Below the pieces are notes generated by a model. That model was given only the letters and a program-made list of their open reading frames with translations. It had not been told where the DNA came from and did no database searches. The position numbers were made by a program, and so were the translations under genes. Below are positions 35,661 to 49,178 of a stretch of DNA of 64,000 nucleotides, piece by piece (position 1 is the first letter of the stretch; each line of letters opens with the position of its first letter). This DNA comes from Tamarix chinensis (taxonomy: Eukaryota > Streptophyta > Magnoliopsida > Caryophyllales > Tamaricaceae), in assembly GCA_030549775.1 (NCBI GenBank), contig CM060171.1, positions 61,686,360 through 61,750,359 on the forward strand. Direction: 5' to 3'.

Positions 35661-36833
35661 GGGGTTCTCGCACTCACATGGACATAAAATATGATATTGA
35701 TTGAATGATGATGGAATAATGGCTTAAGGCCAGAGTGTATTGATCTTACACTATGACATGGCTTAAGGCCCAAAGATATTGATCGTGAATTATAACTTGT
35801 GTTACATGTTATTGTTATGTATGCACCTCTCATTATTTATGTGCGTAACTTGCATTATGTGTCGTATGCGGGCCTGTCTTTAAGTGTGGTATTAAAGGGT
35901 TACTCAGTACCGTACTACTGAAGGGATTCCCTTTATGGGGCCCCTGCCTATTCAATGGGCAGTGCCCTTGCAGGTATTTTCAGGTGCTACTCAAGTGGGC
36001 TACGGGAAAGAGAGTAAGGAGTTATCCGGTATCGTTAGGGTTTTCTCTTTCTCTTTAAATTCCTGGTTTTAATGTTATGTGTTACTGTAACCACCGTTGG
36101 TGGATTTTATTCATGTAAACGATTTGATGCGCTAATCTGATTTGTGTGTGTTGAATTTCTTTCAAGTTGTATTTCATTTTCTTAGCCTTAGCACTTGGTA
36201 CTGGAACGGTATGAGTGAACCGGTCTGGTACTAAGTGTGGCGGTAATACTCCCAAAGTTCACGTTTTATTTATCTCCTTCCGCAATTATCTTTTAATAAA
36301 CGAAATTTTTCAGTAGTGAATTTTGGGGGTGTTATACATGGGCCTTTGTATGATCATGTGACTTCATGAATAATGTACTAATCAAGTAAAGCAAATGACA
36401 ACTAAGTTATGTATGGATCTGGGTTATCCAATCCTCAATTAGATACTGAGGGTTAGTCTGCCTTTGGGCGTTTATCGGTGCCTTTGAGCAGGATCCTAGT
36501 TTATTCCAATGCTTTACATACTCTAGACAATGATGATGTACTAAAAGATATCAATACTAAAGGGTATGGTTACCTAGGTGGTTGGCTTTGGCTTGGACTT
36601 ATGTCTATATTGGTTGGCTTTAGCCTAGACTTATGTCCATTGTGGTTGGCTTCGGCCTAGAATTATGTCCATATGGGTTGGCTTTGACCTATACTTTATG
36701 TCTCTTGATTTGGATAGGATTCAATGGTATATGAGACCCTAGGGTGACGCACAATTCGTCACTTAATGAGAAAAATAATGATAAAAAGTTAGAATAGATA
36801 GCAGTATGGTAATTGGAATGAATAATTAGATAA

Positions 36834-39800
36834 TGTAATACCCTAAAATTTTTACTTAGCCTAATCTTGTATGATTAATATCCTAATTTGATTCTAATCT
36901 TGAGAAAATCTTATTTTAGCCTTAACTGAATGTATTAATTCTAAAACCTTAATCAAATCAAAATATTTAACCCTAATAAACTATATCTTATAACCTGACC
37001 TTAATTCTGCTAAAATTTATCACTGATCTTACATATTCTGGCTAATCCAAAATTATCTAAAACTAATCCACAACCTTCTCTCCTTTTCCTTTTAATTATC
37101 CTTTTCTGTTATTTTCTTTTTCTTCTCCTTTCTCTCATCATCCTTGTACTGTAAAGTATGACTAGCTCATTTTGGAACTTGCAAATTGTAACTTGCATCT
37201 CCTATCACACCACTATAGCTACCATCATCACCATCACCCCTCACCTTATTCGTCCATCTCGATCTGCCCAATCTGCACACCATCACCTCCCCTACCATTT
37301 CTTTTTCATTTTCACGTAGCATGCTCACACACAACCATCACCATCTATTATGTGCACCCTCTACAATTTTAACCCAACACAGATAACCATTACCTTCTTG
37401 CCACCCCTCTTGCCCATCCTATGCCATCCTCCTGCATCGGCCATCAGACTCCTCCATATGCCATTTTCTTTCACCCATTCACACTCCTTATATCCATATA
37501 TAAATGTATATTACGTACTCTCCTTCTTCTTCATTTGTTTGTGCCATTTCTTGTCCATAGTTTGTCTAAAATCAATTGGTTCAAGCTTCCTTTTCCTTTC
37601 TTCTTCTTCTTCCCTTCTTCTTTTCTTCTTCCTGTGCAGTTATGCCTTATTTTGCATGACCAAGCCACCATTTCCACCACTATCACCACCATGCGCCACC
37701 ACTCACTACCCATCGACTAGTGGATCAACCACTAAGGTCACCACATCCTTCACCTTTCTCATCGCCGGCCATCGTTGCCGACCACCCCCTTTTTCCTCTC
37801 TTTCCCTTGCATCCATAGATTTTTTTTTAAAAAACACACGACCTGTGCATGGCCTCAAGCACGGTCGTGCAATACTAAAATTCAGAAACATTACAACAAA
37901 TATATTCCACAATTCTAACTCTCGAGGAGTGTATGCACTGCCTATAGCAAGCTCGTACAACTCCCCATTTTTGCCGTGCACCCCTATTTTTACCCCCAAT
38001 CCTTATCTAAATACTATTAAAATTTTACCATAGCTCCACCATATATTCCACCACACATCCACACAACTCAAGCTTCCATCTGACTCTGGTTATTTCCATT
38101 TTTATCCTCTTTACCTTAATTTCTTCCTCAATTATAGTCTTCACTCCTAAGCATATATTATATTATTTTTCATAGGTGATATTTTGGTGATTTTGGGGGA
38201 GGAAGTCTAGGATTTACGTGCTTAGAGATCAATGTCCTAGTGTGTAAGGATACTAATGGATGTTTTAAGGTTGTTGTGTTAGTTACTTGTATGTTTATAC
38301 GAATTCACATGATATTATTACTATATGATTTAATGTATGTTGTTGATGATATGTTATGATTATATGGAATATGTGTTTTAAAAAAGTAAGAATGAGTAAG
38401 GGGTATGGATATGAATTCTATTATGATAATGGCGTATTTGTGATAAATATATGTTACGGAATGAAAGATTGGCCAAATAAGCTATGATAAGTGGACATAA
38501 GTATATCTACGAGGTTTGATGATAAATGATGAATTTGGAAACATAATGGTTGTTGAAGTGATAAGATACTTTATAAAATAAAGGCTATTAGTTATCTTTA
38601 AGGGCATTTGGTCATTATGGGACAAAAAGAAAATTTTGGTATTGAAATGTATCAGGTGGATTAAAGCATAATAATGATATTCTAAGAAATGTTTATCGTT
38701 TGTCTTAGTTCCTTTAAAATGAGATAATGATCTAAGTAGGGTATATTAATCTAAAGTGATATTATGAATATTCCATGTGTAAAACCCTAAAAGTTATCCA
38801 AATTCTGGATATGTTGCTAATGTTGGCCTTATAAGGATGTATATTAAAGTTGGTAATCATATGAGTATTATGGGAAGAATTATGACTACTTGTGAAATTA
38901 GGGTTTTTCTAACTCCGTGAGTAGTACTTTAGTGATAGGATTATTAATATATATGTATGACATCATAGATAGATCATGAATTATAGGTATGATAATAATG
39001 ATGACATTTGAGAATGATATATTATAATTTTTGGTTGATGGGAATGATTCTAGGAGTGTGGAATTTGGGTTTGAAGATATTAAGAATCTTAACCTACATC
39101 ATGTGTTTATCTGCCTTAATGTATTCAATGCCTGTAAATCAACCATGAATAAGATACTAATCATTAAAAGTGAAAGTGCATGTGAATAGGGCCAATGTGC
39201 TATTTTTATATATCTGTTCCATTGGAGATAATAATGGCTAGGGAGCATTTAACCTTGAGAAGGTGTTTTGGTTCATTCCACTAGATTAAGAATAGTGGGG
39301 CCCATACTCATCGTAAATGAAAATATAATAGTATAATCTATGGATAAGACACTAATGACGTAAAGTGGAAGAGTACGTGAGTCAAGACAAAGATGATGTT
39401 TTTATATTCATTCCACCTAAAATAATAGTGGCTCCCGAGCTTTTTGCTCTAAGAAGGTGATGTTTTCACATCTGCTCCACTAGATGATAATAGTGGCTCA
39501 GGTGTGTTGTCCCTGAGAAGGTGCTTCAAACCATTTCTTATGTTTAAGAATAGTGGAGTTCCTAAACTCAATGTATATAAAAGTATGAAAATGGTTATAT
39601 CTAATAAAGAGGCTTGGATAATTATTTATCTTTTGAGATGTTTCATTTATTTGAATGTGTACTTATCACCCTTTGTGAATGCATGTGTTATTTGTATCCC
39701 TGATTCATTAGTATTGTTCCCTTACTTAGTATGTAGCCTACTGACCACCTTTTTTATGGGTGTTGCTTATTCCCACAAGTAGGAGACCCTGACTCTTGTG

Positions 39801-40198
39801 TGCAAGTCTCAAAAGATCCCCTAAATGATTATGCTACTTATGATACACTGTGTGAGGATGAGTGATCTTTATCTGTATAGGGTGTTTGGGTGAAGAGTAA
39901 AGTTATTCGGTAGATGTATTTACCTAGATACCATTTTGGACTCTTGATCTATGGTATCCCTACTTTGTATTTGATTTATTATAACTCAGGGTTCATCTCC
40001 AAACTCATATTATATTATAAATTTTTCTTCGGTTTTTACTTTCCTTGATTTACTAAGAATGATTTTAGCCTTGTGATTGATGTAAGGATAGTTAGGAAAA
40101 CCAAACTTATCTCAATTACGGTGGTAACCCCCAATATTTTACTTATATGCTTCCACAGTAAAATAAATTTTTTTAGTAGTAAAAATCAGGGTGTTACT
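36834..40198 (+). mobile_element. Solo LTR-A2 nested in LTR-B
   Basis: It starts TGTAATACCCTAAAA and ends CAGGGTGTTACT, flanked by GATAA at 36829-36833 and 40199-40203; the unfilled sequence GGATAATAATTTGAAT is visible at about 4552 in another LTR-B. Length 3.37 kb, no internal region. Pyrimidine-rich block at 37080-37830 gives a long low-complexity ORF (37350-38033). Inverted arms CACGACC / GGTCGTG lie at 37837-37869. Degenerate modules with AATAGTGG are at about 39210-39560. Confidence 0.9.
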
Positions 40199-42358
40199 GA
40201 TAATGATTTGAATAAATGGATAGATGATGAACTATATAAGTATATAGGTAAGAAATGGAAAAATAAATTGGAATGATAATAAAATAAGGATGTGGTAAAA
40301 TTAGAAGATAAATAAAATGATCGGAAAAGAGAAATAATAACTATAAAGGAATAGCCTAATTAATTGAGCAAGTTAGAAAGTAAACCCTAGTGTTCATTTG
40401 GATAACTTAGTTAGTACATGTGTGTGATTACCTATGATATTTTAATATGAAAATGATCATAATACATTCTAGTTAGCTGAGTTATGCATGATAGTAAATC
40501 TTGATGCATTACCTGATCTTGATAAAGTAGGAAAAGCTAATTATATGGCATTGGCATGACATATGTTGAGTATGATTTCCATGACATGATAGAATCTTGT
40601 ATACTTGTGACTTCCATTGAGGAGGTAAATTAGGTTACTCAATACGTAGCATATTAATGTGTCCATTTGCTCAATCAGCTGCTCATTCCCTTGAGAAGAC
40701 AACCATGTGCAGGTTTTTGGAGATGACCAGTAGTGGGCTTAAATCATCTTAGGTTTAGGGCTTGAGAGTGTGGACATCTAAAGGTTTTTATGTGATCTAT
40801 GATGGATCATGGTTTTAGGGGTCAAACCCTAACTTTTATTCTACTATAATAGCCCTATATTGCTGATTAATCATTCACCCTATATTTGATTATGTCAGGG
40901 ACCGTCAAGGTCTTATGTTGTAAATGTTTCTTTTAAATATTTATGTAACTTGATCTTACATAGTCTACTTAAATTTAGTTGGTTTGGTTTTCAACTTTTT
41001 ATCTACCATGGGACGGGTGGCTGATGTCTATCCTGTGTTAGGTACAGCGGTAACACCCCGTTTTTCCAAAGTATGTTTAGTATTTTCCATTTCTGTATTG
41101 TTTTAAAATAAAATATTTTGGTAGTGAAAAATGGAGTGTTATAGTATGGGTATAGGTTACTCGATCCTCGATTAGCTACCAAGGGTAATCTGCCTTTGGG
41201 ATTTTATTAGTGCCTTTATGCTTTGCCTTCGGATCTGATCCTAGTAGATGCCTATGCCTTACCTACTTTAGACACTAATGATGTAATAAGGGGTACCAAT
41301 ACTAAAGGATCTGGATACCTAGGTGATTTTTGGCTTCAGCTGGACATTACATCCATCGGTGGTTACTTTGCTTCGATCAAACATTATGTCCTCTAGTTTG
41401 GCTAGGCTTCTATGATATGTGAGAATATGGAATGGTATATAGTCCATCGCTCAATAATAATAAGAATGAGGAAAAGCAAAAAGCAAAAAGAAAAGGAGAG
41501 AAAGATAATGGTTTTAGAATAAATGAGCTAATGGCTTATGTATGTTCAAAAATAAACCTAGCGGAAAACTATGTGAATGGAGGGTAAAAACCCTAATAGT
41601 CTCTTGAATAAGATGCTTAATAAATTGTATGTCATTGCATATGATGTTTATCTTATGTTGATAAGCATGAGGACTCTTGAATTGATTGAGTCATGTATGG
41701 TATGAAGTTCTAATGCATTATAAGACCATGATAGAGCATATATATCTAATTATATGGTATAAGCATGATATATGTTTAGTATGATCTCTAAAGTATGCTA
41801 GGACTTTGTATGCTTGTGACTATCATTAAAGAGGTAACTTGGCTTACTCAATACAAAGCATATTGATGTGCCCATTTGTTTGATCACCTCCTCATTGCCA
41901 CGAGTAGAAGACCATGTGCATGTCTTTAGAGATGGTTGGTAGAAGAACTACCTCGTTTTAAGCTTGGGGCTTGAGAGCATGGACATTTGGAGAATTTTTT
42001 TTGGTCCTTATTGGCCCAAGGTTTGGGGCTGCACACTGCCTTTGTTTTCTACCATTGTAGTTTGATATTATAGTTTAACCTTCTTTCATGTATTTGAATA
42101 TTTTAGGGATCATTGAGGTCATATTTAAAAAAAAATTTCTTTAGTATCTACCTATCATATTTTTAGCGCACTCTACTTTTGTTTTGATTGGTTTGGTTTC
42201 TTAGCCTTATATTTAATATGAGATGGTTAGTTAATGCCTATCCTTTATTAGGTATGGCGATAGCATCCCGTTTTTCCTAGGTGTGTTTAGTATTTTTCCA
42301 CTTTCACAATGTTTAAAAATAAAAATTTTTAGTTATGAAAAATTGGGGTGCTAAAAGT

Positions 42359-42434
42359 TGGAATTCGAGCTTCTTTAAAAAATCTTTTCCAGTTTTAAAT
42401 TGCTTAATCTCATACCATATGTTGGTATTAGAGC
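42359..42434 (+). promoter_or_regulatory. Primer-binding-site candidates of element D
   Basis: TGGAATTCGAGC (42359-42370), 3 bases after the LTR, matches 9 of 12 bases of the initiator-Met tRNA site TGGTATCAGAGC. TGGTATTAGAGC at 42423-42434 matches 11 of 12 but is 67 bases further in. Either may be the original site; the region is degraded. Confidence 0.5.
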
Positions 42435-42709
42435 TTTTTCTTAAAGGTGTTATATTGTAAAGTACTTTAGCTGATACCATAAGTTGTTTTAAATGATTTT
42501 CCAAATATTTGAGTATTTAAGTGGATGTTCAAATATTTTCAAACCTGGAATATGCATGAGTGAGAGTAGGTTAGGAATAAGCTATAAATAACCTTTATGT
42601 TGATTTGTTGCGTGAGTCTTAGTACTCAATAGATTGATTATTTTTTAGTAATTATAGTATTTAGGAGTTGAGAGCTGCCAATCACTGTTATTAGAGCATT
42701 GAGTCAATT

Positions 42710-45700
42710 ATGGAGATTATCGGTGCTTACATGGAAGGTCATATCCAAGCACCACAGTGACCGCCGGTAAAAGTACTCGCACTAGTTCTGGAGCATTGGC
42801 TTATGAGGGTTGAGCATCATCATCTACCAATTTTCAAGGGTTAGGAGGAACCTAAAATCATGGAAAGATGGGTCAGAGACATGGAGAAGACCTTCACTAC
42901 TTGTGTTTGTCCATTAGATAATAGGGTTGATGTAGCAGTATACTATCTAAGGGGAATAGGAGGTGTATGGTCTCGGAGTGTCCAGCATAGAGGCTGAGAG
43001 CTTACTTTTTGGGGACCCTTCCTTGAGGTGTTCAAGCCCAATTATACCCCACTCGTCTCTGTATGATGAGTTCATGGCCTTTTGATAGGTGGGTAAATCA
43101 ATAGAGGAGTACTACACGAGGTTCAGGGAATTGGTTTAGTTTGCTCTGGGGGTATAGGCTAGTGAGGTGATGCAAGTTCACCATTTCAAGATTGGTTTGG
43201 GGTTTAGATATCAAAATTTTGGTGCTAGATATGGTTGGAATGTACAAGAAAGCCTTAGAGGATTCCTGAGTCATCTAGGCCCAAAGTACCTATTTTTTGG
43301 GAAAGAGGAAGTTTGAGGGTCACCAGCATTATGGTGATAGGAAGAAGGCCTACTCTAGAGGTATCATGTTCCCTAAGTATACCAGATCAAGGGGTCATCA
43401 CCCTGAGTTGGAGGTCAATCTTGAGGACATGTTGAGGAGAGGTATTACCACTACAAACGTTACGGAGCAAATCATCTGGGAGTGGATTGTGGAGGAAAAG
43501 ATGTGAATTACTATGGGTGTGGTATGGTGGAACACAGAGCCTAAGAGTGTCATGTCGAAGGTGGTAATGTTTAGAGAGGTGAGTCTCAAGCTCAGAATAC
43601 TACATCTATACAACAATCACAATCACAACCACAAACTCTAAGAATTCCTCCATCATCAGCTAGTGTCATCAATCGTACTATTTTGTATGGCGGTTAGAAG
43701 CCTCACCTGTTTTAGTAGGGTTAAGGGTTAGGTAGGTGGATGTCTAAACATGATTATCAAGACAGAGGTAGAGTGTCAGGCCAGTGTGGTAACCGACATG
43801 CTTACTCTATCTAACTTTATAGCATTTGTATTGTTTGACTATAGTATATTGCATTCTTTTGTGTCATTTGCATTCACAGCGAGGGTTATGTTATATCCTT
43901 TCCGTAGTATTTCCACTTCTATTATGTTGCCTTAAGGGGATAGGATTATGTACTCTTGGATATATAAAAGGGTAGACTTGAAAGTTGGGAGAATAGAGTT
44001 TACCTTAGATCTCAAGGAGTTTGAATTGTTTTATTTTTATGTGACTGTTGGAACAGACATGTTGGGAAAGTACCAAGCATTGATACATTGCAAGCAAGAA
44101 TGTGTGGTTCTTTGAGGACTAAAGGGTGTTAGGATCATGTATCGGAATTGTGAACCTAACCCTTTTATAAATTTAGTATTAGCGATTGTGATCAGTACCC
44201 CTATTCATTAGGCGTATCTGCTTTTCCTATGTAGTATTTGAGATACTGAGGCTGATGAGACATTACTAGATCAAATTGAGTGATCCGAGAGTAGGATGTG
44301 TCCCCTAGTGAGGTTCTAGGTATGCTTTCTATTTGAGATGTTAACTTTACTATATATGTACTACCAAGGACATAACTGGTATCTAAAGCATCATACTGCA
44401 TGGCACCCATAGAGATGAACGAGCTTAAGGCTTAGTTATAAGAGTTGTTAGAGAAGGGCTATATTCAACCAAGTGTATTGCCTTGGGGAGCACGATTAAT
44501 ATCCGTTAAGAAGAAGGATGAGACCTTAAGACTTTACATTCACTATCGAGGGTAGAACCAAGTTATGGTGAAGAATTGTTATCCGTTGCCAAGGATTGAT
44601 GATTTGTTTGATCAACTCAAAGGAACTACAGTGTTCTCTAAGATCGATCTTTGTTCAAGATACGACCATTATGAGTTCATCGTGATGCCTTTTGAACTCA
44701 CTAATGCAGAAGCAGCATTCATGTCTCTAATAAACTAGATTTTTTGATAGTTTTGGATAAGCTCACCATAGTATTCATTAAAAATATCCTCATCTACTCT
44801 AGTAATTGAAAGAATCACAAACATCATTTGAGACAAATATTAGCATTGTTAAGGACACCAATTGTATGCCAAGATTTTGATGTGTGAGTTTTGGCTAGAT
44901 CAAGTGGCTTTCCTTGGGCATGTAATGTCGAAGGATAGGGTGCTAGTGGATTCTTTTAAGGTTTGAGCAATTTTCTAGTGGCTAGCACCAACTTTTGTTT
45001 ACGAGGTGTGTACTTTTCTAGGATTGGTTGATTACTACTATAGGTTTACTAAGGACTTCTCTAAGATAGCTCATTTGTTGACTAATTTGATGAAGAAGGT
45101 CACACGGTTTTAGTGGGATAAGTAGCATGGTGAAGCCTTTCAAGAGTTGAAGAGGTGTTTGAATACCACCCTGGTGCTCATATTATCGAGTGGATCAAAT
45201 GGTTTTGAAATATATAGTGATGCTTCTTCTAAGAATGGGTTAGGTTGCGTGTTAATGCAACATGGGATAGTGGTGGCCTATGCTTCCTAACAATTAAAGT
45301 AGCTTCAGCAGAACTACTTGGCTCACAATTTAGTGCTTGTCGTGTTGGTGTTTTTCCTTTAAATTTTGAGGCATTACCTCCATGGTGTTCATTATAAGTT
45401 TTACATAGACCATAAGATCCTTAAGAACATTTTCACACAGTATAAATTGAATTTGAGACAACACTAATGGTTTGAATTGGTTAAGGAATATCAATTGGAG
45501 TTGAACTACCATGAGGTAAAGGCTAATGTGGTGGAAGATTCCCTTATATGGAAGATGTTGCATTCCTTGAGAATGATTGTGTTATTAAATCATTTGTGTC
45601 GAGAGCTCAGGGAGTTGGAGATCTTGATCACAACTGGTAGTTTGGAGGTAAGAATGAGTGCACTCATTATTATATCTTCGCTCTTTGAGCATATCCAAGC

Positions 45701-47240
45701 TAGTTAACTTGGTGATGTTCAGCTTGAGAGGATCAAGTAGAGTATTAAAGAAGGTAGAGCCAAAGGGTTTTAGCTTCATGAGAATAATAGTTTTAGATAC
45801 CTTGATAGGTGATGTATACCATGGGGGTGTGTTGAGATCAAGAGGGAAATCTTAAAGGAAAGTCAATATACTCCTTATTCCATCTATCTTAAAGGGGATA
45901 TGTTATATACAGATTTGAAGAAGGTATATTGGTGGCCTCATATGAAGTGAGAGGTTATAGAGTTCATTACCCAATGTTTGACCTATTAAAAGGTTAAGAT
46001 CAAGCATTAGAGACCAGCAAGGATGGGACAACCACTAGAAGTTTCAAAAAGGAAGTGAGACAATATATGTATAGACTTTGTGGTAGGTCTCCTATAGAGT
46101 TGTTGTGGATTTGATTCCATTTGGGTTATTTTGGGTCACTTAACTAAGTTAATAGTATTCATACCAATGAAGATAACATGGAGTATGGAGCAATTAGCCA
46201 ATACTTACAAGAACCATGATGTGTGGCTACATGAGATCGTTAGATACAATGTGTCAAATAAAGGCTCTAGATTTTTATCACACTTTTGGAAAAAGTTTCA
46301 AGCTACCTTTGGGACTGAGGTAAAGATGAGTATTACTTTTCATCTAACCACAGATGATGGGATAGAGAGGACCATTCAGACCTTAGAGGGCATGCTTCGA
46401 GCATGTGTTTTGGATTTTTTGGGTAGTAGAGAGGACCAACTACACTTGATCAAGTTCTCCTATAACATCAATTACCACACATGTATCAAGATGGCACTTT
46501 TTAAGGCATTGTACTGGAGGAAGTTTTGTAGTCCCTTATGATGGAGTGATATCTGCGAGACGATTATGTTGTGACCATAGCTTATCAAAGAGATGATGAG
46601 GTATACCTGACTGATTTAGGATCGTATGAGAGAAACCCATGACTTATAGAAGAGCAATGCATATTTCTAAACAAAAACCAATGGTTACAAGGTGGGTGAT
46701 AAAGTTCTTTTGAGGTTCTCTCCCACCAAGGAAGTAATGCAGTTTGGTAGAAAGGGTAAGCTTAGTATAAGGTACATTGGACCATCAGAGATCATCGATT
46801 GAGTAGGCAAGGTCGCTTCTCATCTAGCCCTACCAGTAGAATTATTGCATGTGTACAATGTCTTTCACATATCTAAGTTGAGGAAGTATGTAATAGATCC
46901 TTTGCATATCATCTAGTAGGAGTCATTAGAGATTGAGTCTTTAACTTATAAAGAATGGCTAGTAAGAATTTTGGTCATGAAGACTCAAGTAACACACTTG
47001 AAGAACATCTCTTTAGTTAAGTTCCTTTAGCTTTGGCATGGTGCCAAGGATGCCACTTGGGAGGTCAAAGAGGAGATTTGAGTGAAGTGCCCAAGTTGTT
47101 CTCTTGGTGTCATATCTATTAGTGTGCCCTTTTATTTTAATGGTAGTAACCCCTTTTTCCTTGTTGAATATAATATATGAACTGATGTGGAACATATAAT
47201 GTGTCTCGATCATGGTTAGTACGCTTTAGGGATGCAGCCT
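42710..47240 (+). pseudogene. Element D gag-pol with chromodomain, heavily mutated
   Basis: Domains can be followed in order through many stops and frameshifts. Gag: ERWVRDMEKTFTTCVCPLDNRVDVAVYYL near 42860-42950. Protease region: VLFDYSILHSFVS near 43825-43870, where the DSG core is altered to DYS. Reverse transcriptase: 44410-45000, with [35 protein letters not shown], then a loss of about 23 codons before HYEFIVMPF. The Y/F-x-D-D box is changed to FIKN near 44775. RNase H: about 45190-45560 (EIYSDASSKNGLGCVLMQ). Integrase: about 45860-46560, then a GPSE-type GPY/F region (about 46760) and LRKYVIDPLHII. Chromodomain: about 46940-47100 (YKEW-VRIL, DATWEVKEEI). It cannot be functional. The region keeps its full domain order, so it is a decayed autonomous element. 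Confidence 0.88.
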
Positions 47241-47257
47241 CTTTAAGGGGGTAATGC

Positions 47258-49178
47258 TGTAATACCCCATATTTTATAAGAATTATAGAATGGAAAATTA
47301 TGGTGTTTAATAAAATTTGATATTGATTTAAAACAATAATTGAGTTTGATGTAAAGATGGTTTTGAGTAAATTTTGAAATTTTGAAAAAAATAAGTTCTT
47401 AGGTGAACCAATTGATTGGTTCTATGAATCAATCATTTAGTTCATCATTTTAGCTAAGGGGTTTTCTTCGACTGAACAGATCTACTAGTTCAGGGAATTG
47501 ATCGACTAGTATGTAGAACAATCAACTAGTTGGTCAGACGGAGTACTTTTAGAAGATCAATATTTTCTAGAAAATTTCTTATATTAAAATTGAAATTTTA
47601 TAATCCATCTCTAAACTGTTCTTGAGTGATTCTTAACCGTTTTTATCTTTTATTCGACATTAGTTGCTACCTTTAATACATTCGAGGGATCAATTTTGAC
47701 AATTGGGGGGGGGAGATGACCTCACTATTGTCTTCTTCTTCTTCTTCTCTCCTCTACACACCTCTAGATGTGTGTTTTGATTCCTGAATGCCCTTGCTTA
47801 GCTAAGATATTCCTTCTCATGCTAATATTCCATTACCCTTATTGTGTTTAATGTTTTTTGGACGAACTTGACCTACATTCTCTAAAAATCACCATTCAAG
47901 CTCTGAGATAGAACTCAAGCTTTTCTTGTTAAATATGCCCATTCAACTCATATTTGAATGGTAAATTTAGATTTTTTGATTTGCTGCATAACCTTACTCG
48001 TTCCTTAACTGTTTTGTCGGTTGTAAACAACCCTAATCACCCATTCTTCTTACTTTCTTTTAGCCTTTGAAATATCTCAGACCTCTAGCACTTGTGCTTT
48101 TTACTCTCCACTTCAATCTTACATTCAAATTCCTTTCACTCTTCTGATCCTTTCTCCAGCTCCCTCTTATTTTATCCTTAAGAAATAAAGAGTTATATTT
48201 AGGAAGAAGTTGAGTTATTTTCAACTGAAGCATACTCTATTTTTCTACTAGGTACGGTAAGTTTTTTTTTTCTTTTCAAATTTAATTTTTTAATTTTTAA
48301 AAATTGTTTAATGATTTTTAAGCTTTAACTTGTTATTTTTAAAGGTTTGGAAAGTTGAAATCTTCCGGCTTGAATTTTTTCTCTTTACTAGGAAACTTTG
48401 CTAAGCATCAAGTAAGTCATTCTTACCTCTAAAATGCGGCCTAAATAAGCATGTGATATGATTTATTCTTCAAGATGTTAATTTTCATATAACTGCATAA
48501 GAGTTTGGCTTCTAATTGACACACATTGAATTAATTGAGAATTTGGAGAAAAAAAGGCATGGTTTTTGCGAAAATAGGGTCTATTTCTTGAAAGTGAAGT
48601 ATGATTTAGTTTATGATCTTGTTAAATTTTGGTATTTTACTATGAAATATTATGGTGTAGATGTGGTAATATTTTAGAGTGTAATACACAAGAAAAATGT
48701 CCAATATGTGTTGTTTGGGAGCAAACCAATTGACAAGTCCTTAGAACAGTCAATTATTTTACCCAAATTGATTGACTGGTTAGTGTGTGGTGACATTAGT
48801 TGTTCTCTTCTAAAACCCATTAACTGATTTCATAGAATTGATTGACTAGTTTAACTAAACTGATGGACTGGCTGACCCAAATCAATGGACTAGTTAGCCA
48901 AAATGATCAACTAATTAGCCCAAATTGAACGATTGGTTTAGCTAGAGCGTGTGATTTTGATCTATTGGACTTGATATGTTTTGAGACTATGCCTAATGAT
49001 GCTATCTGTATATTTAATGATGGAAATACACTTTTTATCATGGATTAACTAACCTAATGGATGGATTAAATGGATCATAATTCATGGCAATCTCAATAAG
49101 TGCTTGGAATGACTTTAGTGGAAAAACCCCAATAAGTATGTTATGACTTCAAAAGGGTAGTGTAATTTGGATGTGTTA
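47258..49178 (+). mobile_element. 3' LTR of element D, truncated
   Basis: It starts TGTAATACCCCATATTTTAT after a polypurine tract (TTTAAGGGGGTAATGC). Repeat clusters at 47405-47545 and 48720-48950 match the 5' LTR. It stops near 49178, after a GACTTCAAAAGGGTAGTGTA match, where minus-strand gypsy sequence begins; about 1.1 kb of its 3' part is missing. Confidence 0.8.

Larger units (their letters stand above)
31218..36336 (+). mobile_element. Solo LTR-A1, 5.1 kb, nested in LTR-B
   Basis: It starts TGTAATACCCC and ends GGGGTGTTATA, flanked by CATGG at 31213-31217 and 36337-36341. There is one LTR only and no internal coding region. It is longer than the other A1 copies mainly because of a minisatellite at about 33430-34500. 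It has a GC-rich block (31600-32700), a perfect 10-bp hairpin at 32775-32798 and module array 35161-35660. The 204-aa Pro/Ser-rich ORF at 31610-32224 lies in the GC-rich block and is not a convincing gene. Confidence 0.9.
29189..41143 (+). mobile_element. Solo LTR-B nested in the 5' LTR of element D
   Basis: It starts TTTAATACCC (one change from TGTAATACC) and ends GGAGTGTTATA, flanked by the perfect duplication GTATG at 29184-29188 and 41144-41148. After removing the two LTRs nested in it the length is about 3.46 kb, with no gag-pol. Repeat clusters are at 29330-29490 and 30580-30860, and a TATA-like TATAAATA is near 29896. Confidence 0.88.
27328..42355 (+). mobile_element. 5' LTR of element D (interrupted)
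   Basis: Two pieces, 27328-29188 and 41149-42355, join across the nested LTR-B. Joined ends read CTATGTATG then GGTATAGGTTACTCG, the same order as at about 3282-3305 in another LTR-B. The LTR ends at GGGGTGCTAAA. Repeat clusters lie at 27478-27610 and 28570-28830. Confidence 0.8.
27328..49178 (+). mobile_element. Element D: degenerate chromovirus (Tekay/Del-like) with LTR-B ends
   Basis: The 5' LTR runs from TGTAATAACCC at 27328 to 42355 (about 3.07 kb net, after removing the nested insertion 29189-41143 and its target duplication). The internal region with gag-pol runs to 47257. The 3' LTR starts at 47258 and is cut off at about 49178. It inserted into the Harbinger transposase; TATTA precedes it, but the matching right duplication is lost with the truncated 3' LTR. 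The chromodomain at the end of pol and the long LTRs fit the Tekay/Del clade of plant chromoviruses; the clade is inferred from pattern only. Confidence 0.82.

Noticed and set aside
37350..38033. 227-aa ORF
   Set aside because: Pyrimidine-rich zone of a TSD-bounded solo LTR; no domain, and not kept in the sister copy at 5155-8960.
43297..43616. Separate small genes at 43297-43506 (plus) and 43398-43616 (minus)
   Set aside because: They lie inside the decayed gag region of element D and are fragments or shadows of it.
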